Source: Bacillota bacterium (GTDB lineage Bacteria > Bacillota > Clostridia > Christensenellales > Aristaeellaceae). Taken from it: a stretch of DNA of 29,877 nucleotides. Position 1 is the first letter of the stretch, and every line of letters starts with the position of its first letter. The stretch spans positions 1 to 29,877 of the forward strand of contig JAEZHK010000087.1 in the NCBI GenBank assembly GCA_023416655.1, given 5' to 3'. Below are positions 14,914 to 21,247 of the stretch, piece after piece. The translations under genes were made by a program, and so were the position numbers. Under the pieces are notes generated by a model that did no database searches, had not been told where the DNA came from, and saw only the letters and a program-made list of their open reading frames with translations.

Positions 14914-15771
14914 CTATTCTCTTCGGTCCGGCGCGGCGCTGAGCCGAAGCGCGGAAAAGACAAGCGGGGCGCCCACGGTGATCCACAGGCCCAGCAGCAG
15001 GTATCTCAGAAAATCAAAGGCCGGGGCCGAGGGGAAGATCAGCTTGAGCCCTTCCTTGAGGCCCAGCGTGACCGCCAAGCCCAGAACGATCTTCAAGGCC
15101 TGCTTCCAAGCGGGCGCTTTCTCGCTAAACCGCACGAAGCCGGTCTCGATCGTGTACCCCAACAGAAAGCCCGCGAAAGTGCCCGCGCCCTTGACGAGGT
15201 CGGCGGAGTCGCGCCACACGAAAGCAACCGCAACCGCCGGAATCAGAAGCGGCAGGGAGACCCACGCCCTGTTTCCCCGCGTTGCGCGCTCAAAAAGAAC
15301 ATCCGCCATCAGCGCGGAGGCCGTGCCCAGCATAATCCCGCCCACGACGTCCACGGGCCAGTGCACGCCCAGATACAGCCTCGATACGCCCACCAGCAGG
15401 ATCAGAACGCAGCCGACCGCGTATATCCACCGGCGGCGCAGCTGTTTCATCAGCGAAACCCAAAAGGCCGTGATGTTCTGGGTATGCCCGCTGGGAAACG
15501 AATTGCCCGTGGCCGTCTCCACGCGCAGGCTGCGGATCCCTTCCACGCCGATCGGCCTTGACGCGCCCACGATGCTCTTGGCCACCGCGTTGATCATACC
15601 GCTGAACAGAAACGCAAAGCTCAGCTTGTAGCCGAAACGTTTATCCACGCACCAGAAGACGAACGAAAGCATGAGGATGTAGAAATACTCCTCACCCAGC
15701 ATGGTGACGAACTGAAAGAACCCGTCGAAAAACGGGCTGGCAAATCCCTGGAGAAACAGGATGAACCCCAT
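14914..15771 (-). CDS. PAP2 family membrane phosphatase
   Basis: A 285-residue multi-helix membrane protein of the phosphatidic acid phosphatase type 2 superfamily. The three catalytic signatures are intact: KSIVGASRP, FPSGHTQN and SRLYLGVHWPVDVVGG, containing the arginine, the two histidines and the aspartate of the phosphohistidine mechanism. The protein has about six to eight hydrophobic segments. Likely substrates are lipid phosphates such as undecaprenyl pyrophosphate or phosphatidylglycerol phosphate; the sequence does not decide. The ATG at 15771 follows GGGGG by six bases. A MITE-like element ends 24 bases upstream of the start, and its end creates a TATAAA box that may now drive this gene. 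Confidence 0.88.
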   Translation of the reverse strand: MGFILFLQGFASPFFDGFFQFVTMLGEEYFYILMLSFVFWCVDKRFGYKLSFAFLFSGMINAVAKSIVGASRPIGVEGIRSLRVETATGNSFPSGHTQNITAFWVSLMKQLRRRWIYAVGCVLILLVGVSRLYLGVHWPVDVVGGIMLGTASALMADVLFERATRGNRAWVSLPLLIPAVAVAFVWRDSADLVKGAGTFAGFLLGYTIETGFVRFSEKAPAWKQALKIVLGLAVTLGLKEGLKLIFPSAPAFDFLRYLLLGLWITVGAPLVFSALRLSAAPDRRE

Positions 15772-15795
15772 ACGAATCCCCCAATCAGCGTTTTA

Positions 15796-15954
15796 TACCA
15801 ATGCAGAACATTAATGCGTCCAAAGCGGCGAGAGATTTTTGATGCAGGGCTAGGAGCCGAAGCGAGGCGTAGCAGCGCTACGCCAACGCGGAGAGCGACA
15901 CCGCACTGCGCGAAAAGATCCGCCGCGACGACGCATTTATGTTTGGAATTGGTA
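15796..15954. mobile_element. MITE-like palindromic element, 159 bp
   Basis: The element begins TACCAATGC and ends with its inverse, GGAATTGGTA. The terminal inverted repeats are imperfect over about 30 bases and both continue into an AATGCGTC block. The flanks show TTA on both sides (15793-15795 and 15955-15957), compatible with a 3-bp target duplication. The interior contains a GGCGTAGC/GCTACGCC hairpin and no open reading frame. It resembles a non-autonomous transposon relic; no transposase is in the window. The outer ends carry -10-like hexamers pointing outward on both sides. Confidence 0.65.
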
Positions 15955-16053
15955 TTATCCCCTTCTTCTTTTTCTTCGCATCCTTGAGTTTTTGATAATT
16001 TTATAGATCATATCAAGTGCCATTTGATCGCAATCTGTCCCATAGTATGTCCC
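15955..16053 (-). pseudogene. Possible gene remnant beside the MITE-like element
   Basis: A 32-codon open stretch without a start codon, reading GTYYGTDCDQMALDMIYK and ending in a basic MRRKRRRG tail. The stop codon falls on the TTA flanking the MITE-like element. Composition looks protein-like and AT-rich like the neighbouring accessory genes, but I recognise no family and it could be chance. The rest of 15958-16073 shows nothing. Confidence 0.2.
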
Positions 16054-16073
16054 TTATATACCACAGAAATCAA

Positions 16074-16553
16074 TCATAGCCGTAGGACAGCTACAATCTC
16101 TCCACCACACATTTCTCCGTTTTCAAAAAAGCCCATTGAACGATATAATGCTTTCGCCCCTACATTCTGAGGCTCGTAAGAAAGCCAACAATGTTCAGCC
16201 CTTCCACAGGGTTCACTCCGCATATATTCAATGGATGCTTGCAGCGCTTTTTTGCCCAACCCCTGTCTTTGATAGGCTTTATCAATCATAAAGCGCCATA
16301 TACAGTAGTTGCCATCAGCAATTTCAGGTTCGTTATCATCACCCGTTGTGCCATATCCAAACATAACAAAGCCCACCAGGGTATCTCCATTATAAATTCC
16401 AAATGGTAACGCAACGCCCCCCGAAGTGATCGTCGTATATGCTTCCAAAATGCTCTCCGTATTTGTTGCAACCAATTCCATTTGTTCGCTATTTACTGAT
16501 AGCTTCACGATTTCCCAGATATTATGTGAATCTACTTTTCTCAATTCTACCAT
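16074..16553 (-). CDS. GNAT acetyltransferase, spermine/spermidine (BltD/PaiA)-like
   Basis: A 159-residue complete GNAT protein. Its pattern fits polyamine acetyltransferases of the BltD type: ELRKVDSHNIWEIVKLSV at the start, IYNGDTLVGFVMFGYG, IWRFMIDKAYQRQGLGKKAL (the acetyl-CoA binding Q/RxxGxG/A loop), and NVGAKALYRSMGFFENGE. The ATG at 16553 has GGAGGG five bases away; an upstream in-frame ATG has no ribosome binding site. The gene is AT-rich compared with the backbone. It is the most distal of five single-gene units downstream of rsmI and is preceded by repeat copy A. Acetylation of polyamines is probable but not certain; other small amines are possible. Confidence 0.85.
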   Translation of the reverse strand: MVELRKVDSHNIWEIVKLSVNSEQMELVATNTESILEAYTTITSGGVALPFGIYNGDTLVGFVMFGYGTTGDDNEPEIADGNYCIWRFMIDKAYQRQGLGKKALQASIEYMRSEPCGRAEHCWLSYEPQNVGAKALYRSMGFFENGEMCGGEIVAVLRL

Positions 16554-16614
16554 ATGAACCCTCCAAACCATTTGAAATAGGCGATACAAACAATTTTTAG
16601 TTGACAAATTGCTG

Positions 16615-16752
16615 TTGGTCAACGTGACGATTCCATCAAAACGACGGCTGATAATACGTTGCGCTGCTTAAATTTCGGTCTGGGTGGCAAGGAAATCGCG
16701 GACGCCGAGCTTGGCGCGATGGAATATGCCTTCATAGGCAAATTGGAATTTG
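16615..16752 (-). repeat. rsmI 3'-end repeat, copy A, with leader
   Basis: On the minus strand, 16735-16668 reads like the last codons of rsmI: RAKL-VRDFLA with a stop (TAA at 16670-16668). It is preceded by AATTCCAATTTG and TATGAAGGC, a junction shared with copies B and C but absent from rsmI itself. After the stop comes the leader shared with copies B and D: CAGCC, a CCGTC-GTTTT-GATGG hairpin, and GGAATCGTC. It separates the GNAT and pyridoxamine-oxidase-like genes. Confidence 0.75.
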
Positions 16753-16819
16753 TCAGATTCATATTGCCGCTGATTCAGCAACCTGTGGTGCGATTGCGTA
16801 CTACAGTGTATATCCCCGC

Positions 16820-17290
16820 TCAATTTGCAGTCTTGTTGATAAAATCAATCTCATTTCTAATCCTTTTGTGGGCGTCATTCCACAGGCCTTTTGTCAGGCG
16901 GATACGCAGAAGGCATGTGTTGGGATCTTCGTCGTTATTGGCTTCGTGATACCATGCTGCGAATATTTCGCGCAGCTTTGTCATCATCTCCGCGTTTTTC
17001 TCGTCACACACCCAGCCCAGATTTTCACCGAACCCGTCGGCCGTGAAGTTTTCGACGATGATGCATACGGCCACTTCGGGGTTTTGGTCAATCTGCCGCA
17101 TCTTGCCTGAGGTCGCGTAGGTGACGGTGTAAAATGAGCCGTCCTCATATAAGGCGTCTACAATGCGGGCGGCGGGGCGGCTTTTGCCATCGGCCCCCGG
17201 TTCCAGAGCGATGGTGGACAAGGAGATCAGGCCATCCTTGTTGCCCAGTTTTTCGTCCAGCAGCTTCATGGCTTCTTCGTACTTGCTCAT
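16820..17290 (-). CDS. Pyridoxamine 5'-phosphate oxidase-like flavin protein
   Basis: A 156-residue FMN-binding split-barrel protein. The pattern is MSKYEEAMKLLDEKLG, then a DGKSRPAARIVDALYEDG strand pair, YATSGKMRQIDQNPEVAVCI (the usual K-x2-QI-x2-NP-x-VAV motif of the family), and a C-terminal RIRLTKGLWND segment. Small members are often nitroreductase-like, flavin- or heme-related oxidoreductases rather than true PdxH; this one is too short for PdxH. The ATG at 17290 has GGGGG upstream. It lies in the cassette-like array, bounded by repeat copies A and B, in rsmI orientation. Genes of this family are frequent in integron and other cassette arrays. Confidence 0.82.
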   Translation of the reverse strand: MSKYEEAMKLLDEKLGNKDGLISLSTIALEPGADGKSRPAARIVDALYEDGSFYTVTYATSGKMRQIDQNPEVAVCIIVENFTADGFGENLGWVCDEKNAEMMTKLREIFAAWYHEANNDEDPNTCLLRIRLTKGLWNDAHKRIRNEIDFINKTAN

Positions 17291-17426
17291 CGGATATTTC
17301 CCCCAATATAAATCGTCCTGAATCCCGGATCGTTCAAAGAACTCCTGTCTATCTCCGAGATCAGTAGCACATTCCGAATGCGCCTCGATGACGACGATAT
17401 TCAGAGCGCAGGAACTAAAAATACTT

Positions 17427-17569
17427 GTTTATCAACAAAACAATTCTACCAAAACCATAGCGGCTAGTAAAGAGAAACGTGATGTCATAGTTCGTTCTGA
17501 GAAGCGAGAAAGTCCCTCACTCGGAGCTTGGCGCGGTAGGCCTGCCGTAAAGACGAATTGGAATTGGCC
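17427..17569 (-). repeat. rsmI 3'-end repeat, copy B, with leader
   Basis: On the minus strand this copy still reads AYRAKLRVRDFLASQNEL and a stop (TGA at 17487-17485), preceded by CCAATTCGTCTTTA. The leader after the stop is the most diverged but keeps TAGCCGCTA, a GTTTTG hairpin loop, and TTGTTTTGTTGATAAAC. The stop codon of the preceding small membrane gene lies three bases before the copy begins. Confidence 0.75.
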
Positions 17570-17571
17570 GA

Positions 17572-17832
17572 TCATGCCGTAATGCTTTCTTGCTTCCACT
17601 TTATAAATTTGTACACGATCCTTCCGACAAGACCAAGCACAAAGATGCTCATCCCATATAGCGCACATGCTTCACCAGCAGTATTGTAAGCCATCCATCG
17701 GATGGTCATTTCAGGCGTTGGGTCTTGATAAGGGAGGCCGGTCTTTATAAACATAAAATATAGCCCCAGAACAAAAACAAAAATGCCTGAAAGCATAATC
17801 GCATGAATCAGAGTTTTGAGTTTCTCTTTCAT
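17572..17832 (-). CDS. Small two-helix membrane protein, unknown
   Basis: An 86-residue hydrophobic protein with two predicted transmembrane helices (about 9-30 and 55-76), joined by a loop containing PYQDPTPEMTIRW, and a basic C-terminal tail (FIKWKQESITA). I do not recognise the family. The ATG at 17832 has a perfect GGAGGTG site five bases upstream, so it is a real gene. It forms one unit of the array: repeat copy C ends 23 bases before its start, and its stop codon touches repeat copy B. Unlike its neighbours it has no hairpin leader in front. Confidence 0.7.
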   Translation of the reverse strand: MKEKLKTLIHAIMLSGIFVFVLGLYFMFIKTGLPYQDPTPEMTIRWMAYNTAGEACALYGMSIFVLGLVGRIVYKFIKWKQESITA

Positions 17833-17855
17833 CTGGCACCTCCACAAATTGAAGG

Positions 17856-17941
17856 CTAATTATCGTTCCGGGCGGCGAGGAAGTCGCGAACACGGAGCTT
17901 GGCGCAGCTGACCGTGCCTTCATAAAGACAAAATGGGATTT
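17856..17941 (-). repeat. rsmI 3'-end repeat, copy C, without leader
   Basis: On the minus strand it reads YEGTVSCAKLRVRDFLAARNDN and a stop (TAG at 17858-17856), preceded by CCATTTTGTCTTTATGAAGGC. This is the closest in protein sense to the rsmI end (AKLRVRDFLAA). Its first bases overlap the stop of the GrpB gene. The leader seen in copies A, B and D is missing. Confidence 0.8.
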
Positions 17942-18467
17942 AGAGATTGGCGTAATAAAGCCTTGCTTTCCGCATGATTTCCACAATACAGTCGGATTTG
18001 GCATCCTGATATTCGTTTGGAGAATAACGATGCTTCTCGGATGCTTCCTTTTTCAGACTTTCATATTGTAGAAAGGACTCCTTGTCTATAGACAGAAACT
18101 CGCGGAACATCGTTTCTTCAATTATATGTGGATTTTCCTTGCCGTACATATGAATATGCGCCGCATGGTTTTCGCCATCCTCTTTTAGGCGTATAAAGTA
18201 CCTCCTGCCTGCTATCCCATGCTCTCCCCTTGGAATGTATCCTCGGATTGCCATTTTCTCGTTGAATCGATCAACGTCCTCGATATCGTCGACAGTAATC
18301 AGAATATCTATCGTTGGTTTCGCCGTCATGCCTTTTATGGATGTTGACCCAATATGCTGAATTTCTAAGATTATGCCGCCAAAAATGCTTTGCAGAATGG
18401 ATTTTTCTTTTTCAAAAAGTGTTGGCCATCGTTTATCATATGGCACAACGGCCATTTCTCTGACCAT
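17940..18467 (-). CDS. GrpB family protein (nucleotidyltransferase fold)
   Basis: A 175-residue protein with all GrpB family marks: VVPYDKRWPTLFEKEKS, the core IQHIGSTSIKGM-AKPTIDI, an RGYIPRGEHGIAGRRYF segment, HIHMYG, and a terminal Y--LK--AEKHRYS-Y--AK-like stretch. GrpB proteins have a minimal nucleotidyltransferase fold; the reaction is unknown, and they are frequent in cassette arrays and near resistance genes. The ATG at 18467 follows GGAGAGGGAG. The stop codon overlaps the start of repeat copy C by two bases. It is a unit of the rsmI-associated array and clearly more AT-rich than the backbone genes. Confidence 0.88.
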   Translation of the reverse strand: MVREMAVVPYDKRWPTLFEKEKSILQSIFGGIILEIQHIGSTSIKGMTAKPTIDILITVDDIEDVDRFNEKMAIRGYIPRGEHGIAGRRYFIRLKEDGENHAAHIHMYGKENPHIIEETMFREFLSIDKESFLQYESLKKEASEKHRYSPNEYQDAKSDCIVEIMRKARLYYANL

Positions 18468-18513
18468 ACTCCCTCTCCTGCTCCCAACATAATGACCGCC
18501 AAGTGAAATTCCT

Positions 18514-18612
18514 GTTTATCAACAAGACCATTCCATCAAAACGATGGCGGCTGATGAGGCGTCGCGCTGTTAAATCTCGTTCTCGGCGGCGAGGAAATTT
18601 CGGAGCCTCGGT
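18514..18612 (-). repeat. rsmI 3'-end repeat, copy D, with leader
   Basis: On the minus strand it reads LRNFLAAENEI and a stop (TAA), with the N-terminal part of the repeat (YRAKL) eroded by a deletion. The leader is the best preserved: ACAGCGCGACGCCTCATCAG, the perfect hairpin CCATC-GTTTT-GATGG, and TTGTTGATAAACAGGAAT. The stop codon of the APH-like gene lies four bases before it. Confidence 0.75.
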
Positions 18613-18616
18613 TCGC

Positions 18617-19471
18617 TCATTTGTAACAAGCACGATACACCCACTCCGCCTGGTGAACCGCTTTTTTACTGCCTTCAATGTTGCCGTTTTTATTAAAGAA
18701 CGCACCAAACAACAAACCAATCGCGATGATCATGACCGGCAAAACCTCGCGCTCGTCATCGGTAACAGCGGTACAAGCCCCATAACCCGACAACAGATCG
18801 TCGTAAATTGCCTTCCACCGCTCAATTGCCGAACGATCACCGGTTTTGCCAACAAGCAAGCTTGAAAGTAGATATGCCAAATCAAATATCCGCACGTCGC
18901 GACGGCTCAAATCAAAGTCAATCCACCCTGATATGCGCCCATGATCGAACAGGATGTTTTGAAGGTGAACATCCCTGTGAATCGGCTGCCGCGGAAGACC
19001 TTTATACACGCGCAGCAGGCGCTCTTCGACTTCGCTTACGATTTCTTCCGGTACATTGACTAGGCTCGGTTTGATATAATGCTCCCATTCCCCGCAAAAG
19101 TCATTGTCTCTGCAATTGAGCTTATCCTCAATATTCGCAAGCGCAAGATGCAAACGGGCCAATCCCCATCCCATCTCAAAAGCCATATCATCTTGGAATA
19201 AATCAATATGCTTCCCGGTGATGATTTTCATTACGCAGTAGGTTCCGTCCGGCGTTGTCCATTGTCCATGGGTTGTTTTAAGATACTCGGCGACGGGAAT
19301 GCCTTCTGCGGCCAGCAACCCGGCGATTCTCATACTGCCCGCAAGCTGATCTGGATTCGGATTGTACTTCAATAGATACCGCTCACCGATTCGCCAAGCG
19401 GATTCATTGATAGTTTTAAGGGGCGTGAGCGTTTCGTTCTGCAGCCCCCAAAGCGCCAAAATAGACTCCAT
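18617..19471 (-). CDS. APH/choline-kinase-like phosphotransferase
   Basis: A 284-residue protein kinase-fold enzyme of the APH family. The catalytic loop is PIHRDVHLQNILFDHG (HxDxxxxN, residues about 188-203) and the metal-binding loop is GWIDFDLSRRD (about 207-217), both complete. The N-lobe includes RYLLKYNPNP and an adenine-pocket CVMKIITGKHI. Overall pattern (MGWGLARLHLAL, FDLAYLLSSLL) is closer to the homoserine-kinase/YcbJ-like sugar or amino acid kinases than to proven aminoglycoside kinases, so drug resistance should not be assumed. The ATG at 19471 has GAGGGG seven bases before. It begins 34 bases after the rsmI stop, so it is probably read from the rsmI transcript. First unit of the array. 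Confidence 0.85.
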   Translation of the reverse strand: MESILALWGLQNETLTPLKTINESAWRIGERYLLKYNPNPDQLAGSMRIAGLLAAEGIPVAEYLKTTHGQWTTPDGTYCVMKIITGKHIDLFQDDMAFEMGWGLARLHLALANIEDKLNCRDNDFCGEWEHYIKPSLVNVPEEIVSEVEERLLRVYKGLPRQPIHRDVHLQNILFDHGRISGWIDFDLSRRDVRIFDLAYLLSSLLVGKTGDRSAIERWKAIYDDLLSGYGACTAVTDDEREVLPVMIIAIGLLFGAFFNKNGNIEGSKKAVHQAEWVYRACYK

Positions 19472-19505
19472 TCTATCCCCTCGCAGCATATAAACAATCC
19501 GTAGT

Positions 19506-20384
19506 TCAAATCCACTCGGAAATATTTTCGTTCTGAGCAGCGAGGAAGTCGCGGACGCGGAGCTTGGCGCGGTAGACCTCGTTGCGGGGGAAGGAGGAAA
19601 GCGAGGCATCGGCGGCATCGGACAGGGACGCGCCGGAGAGCATGGCTTCGAGGATGGCAAGGGCGGCATCGGCGGGCTTGGCGGGGGCTTCCTCGATCTT
19701 TCGGGGCGGGATTTCCACCGCCAGCGCGTATTCGCCCTTGTCCACGTTGGGGTTGGCTTTCAACGTCGCCAGCACCTCCGCCGCCGGGCCGCAGTCGATG
19801 CGCTCAAACTTTTTGGTCAGGTCGCAGGCGGCGAGCACGCGGGCGTCCGGGAATTTCCCGGCAACCGCCTCCACGAGCTTGACCACCCGGTGGGGGGATT
19901 CGTAGGCCACGAATACGGGAAGGCCGGTCTTTTCAAAGGCGGTCAGGGCTTCGTCGATCGCGGCCTTCTCCCGGGGCAGAAAACCCAGGAACGCGAACGG
20001 GCCGGGTGTAAAGCCGCTGACGGACAGCGCCGCCGTCATGGCCGAAGGCCCGCAGATCGGCGATATTTCAATGCCCGCCAGGCGCGCCGCCGCCACCAGC
20101 GCGTAGCCGGGGTCGGAGACGGCGGGCGTGCCCGCGTCGCTCGTCAGGCACACAGTCAGGTCTTCTAAGAGCATGCGCGCCACGATCTCCTCCGCCCGCT
20201 CCCGCTCGTTGTGGCGGTGGCAGGAGAGGAGGGGCTTTTTGATCCCCAAATGGTTGAGCAGCTTCATCGTGACCCGCGTATCCTCGGCGGCGATCAGGTC
20301 GCACGCCTCAAACGCCTCGCGCATTCGGGGCGTGAGGTCGCTCAAATTTCCGATCGGTGTCGCCACCACCCACAATTTTGCCAT
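19506..20384 (-). CDS. rsmI: 16S rRNA (cytidine1402-2'-O)-methyltransferase
   Basis: A 292-residue SAM-dependent methyltransferase of the tetrapyrrole-methylase fold, which puts the 2'-O-methyl on C1402 of 16S rRNA. Signatures: LWVVATPIGNLSDLTPR, AAEDTRVT, LSCHRHNE, LTSDAGTPAVSDPGY, GPSA and FVAYESPHR. The ATG at 20384 has AAAGGA upstream; the earlier ATG at 20408 does not. The C-terminus (NEVYRAKLRVRDFLAAQNENISEWI) is unusual: the AKLRVRDFLAA portion is repeated four more times downstream as decayed copies, most ending NEx-stop. The final NISEWI is thus probably new sequence gained when a unit was inserted at the end of the gene. It is the last backbone gene before the cassette-like array. 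Confidence 0.93.
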   Translation of the reverse strand: MAKLWVVATPIGNLSDLTPRMREAFEACDLIAAEDTRVTMKLLNHLGIKKPLLSCHRHNERERAEEIVARMLLEDLTVCLTSDAGTPAVSDPGYALVAAARLAGIEISPICGPSAMTAALSVSGFTPGPFAFLGFLPREKAAIDEALTAFEKTGLPVFVAYESPHRVVKLVEAVAGKFPDARVLAACDLTKKFERIDCGPAAEVLATLKANPNVDKGEYALAVEIPPRKIEEAPAKPADAALAILEAMLSGASLSDAADASLSSFPRNEVYRAKLRVRDFLAAQNENISEWI

Positions 20385-20473
20385 GCCGATCCTTTCCAGA
20401 ACTGACAAAGTGTCCTTGCGCTTCTTCGGCGCGGGGAATACTCATTGGGCAGACCGCATACAAACATGCCGCG

Positions 20474-21247
20474 TTAACGCCGGTTCAGCTCCAGAACGTA
20501 GCACAGCTCGCCTGAGAGCGCGAACTTGTCCAGGACGATCGCTTCGGCGGGGAGGGTTTGTTCGAATGAAGCTTCGTAATGGCTCCTCATTCCCACGTTC
20601 CGACCGGACAGGGTGCGGGTCGGGAAGGTCACCAGCGCTTTTTTTGACCGCACCCGGGAGAGGAGCGCCTGCCCTCCGCCAACCATCTGCTTTTCCATCA
20701 GAGGGAGCAATTTCATCAGGAGCGTCGCGTCCGCCTCCGGGAAAAACGCGCCTTCCGCCAGATCGCCCGGCTCGACCCGAACGTCCCAGCCGAGCGCATC
20801 GGCCCAGGCGTTTACCAGGCGCGCGGCGTCCGTCTGCAGCTCAATGCCGCGAACGGATAGTCCCAGCGAGCCGAGGTACAGCGGGTTGAGGCCTGAGGCA
20901 AGGTCCAGGACCAAACGGGGGCTGCCCAGCGCGGGCAGCGCGCGCTCATACAGCGCGGCCATTTCGGGAAGCCGCTCCCGGGTGGACGAATGGAGCGCAA
21001 GAACCCGCCCGAGCGCGCCGCTGTCGCCGGATTTCGCGGCCTCGAGCAGCGTCCTGGCCTTTTTCAACTCGTTCGGCGACAGGAACGCGCCGGATATGCG
21101 GTGCAGCTCCGCGCGGGCGGCCTTGTCCGCCCGCTTGGACCCGTACCGCCTGAGCGCTTCCATGTACACCCGCTCCACCGCGCCGGGGTATACGCCGCGG
21201 TATTTGGGGGAAGCGACGAGCGCCGCGAGGGCGCGGTCAGTTTCCAT
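20474..21247 (-). CDS. 16S rRNA m7G1405 methyltransferase, RmtB/FmrO family
   Basis: A 257-residue protein that lines up with RmtB (251 residues) over its full length. Shared landmarks: SPKYRGVYPGAVERV; LHRISGAFLSP; LHSSTRERLPE (residues 85-95); the SAM motif LDLASGLNPL (114-123); LLMKLLPLMEKQ (176-187); FPTRTLSGR (208-216) and GMRSHYEASFE (219-229). These enzymes methylate G1405 in the decoding site and block gentamicin- and kanamycin-class aminoglycosides. One visible change is Ser for Cys in the SAM motif (ACGLNP to ASGLNP). It overlaps tgt by 11 bases and sits between tgt and rsmI, so it is part of the backbone operon rather than a recent resistance insertion. GC content matches its neighbours. 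Activity is predicted, not shown. Confidence 0.85.
   Translation of the reverse strand: METDRALAALVASPKYRGVYPGAVERVYMEALRRYGSKRADKAARAELHRISGAFLSPNELKKARTLLEAAKSGDSGALGRVLALHSSTRERLPEMAALYERALPALGSPRLVLDLASGLNPLYLGSLGLSVRGIELQTDAARLVNAWADALGWDVRVEPGDLAEGAFFPEADATLLMKLLPLMEKQMVGGGQALLSRVRSKKALVTFPTRTLSGRNVGMRSHYEASFEQTLPAEAIVLDKFALSGELCYVLELNRR

Noticed and set aside
18617..19471. Aminoglycoside phosphotransferase as a resistance gene
   Set aside because: The kinase fold is clear, but the sequence does not match a proven aminoglycoside kinase subgroup, so only the superfamily is called.
16615..19505. Integron with attC sites
   Set aside because: The repeats between the genes are rsmI ends rather than attC palindromes. 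GTTAAAT occurs once near copy D but the hairpin is not symmetrical between outer boxes, and no integrase is present.
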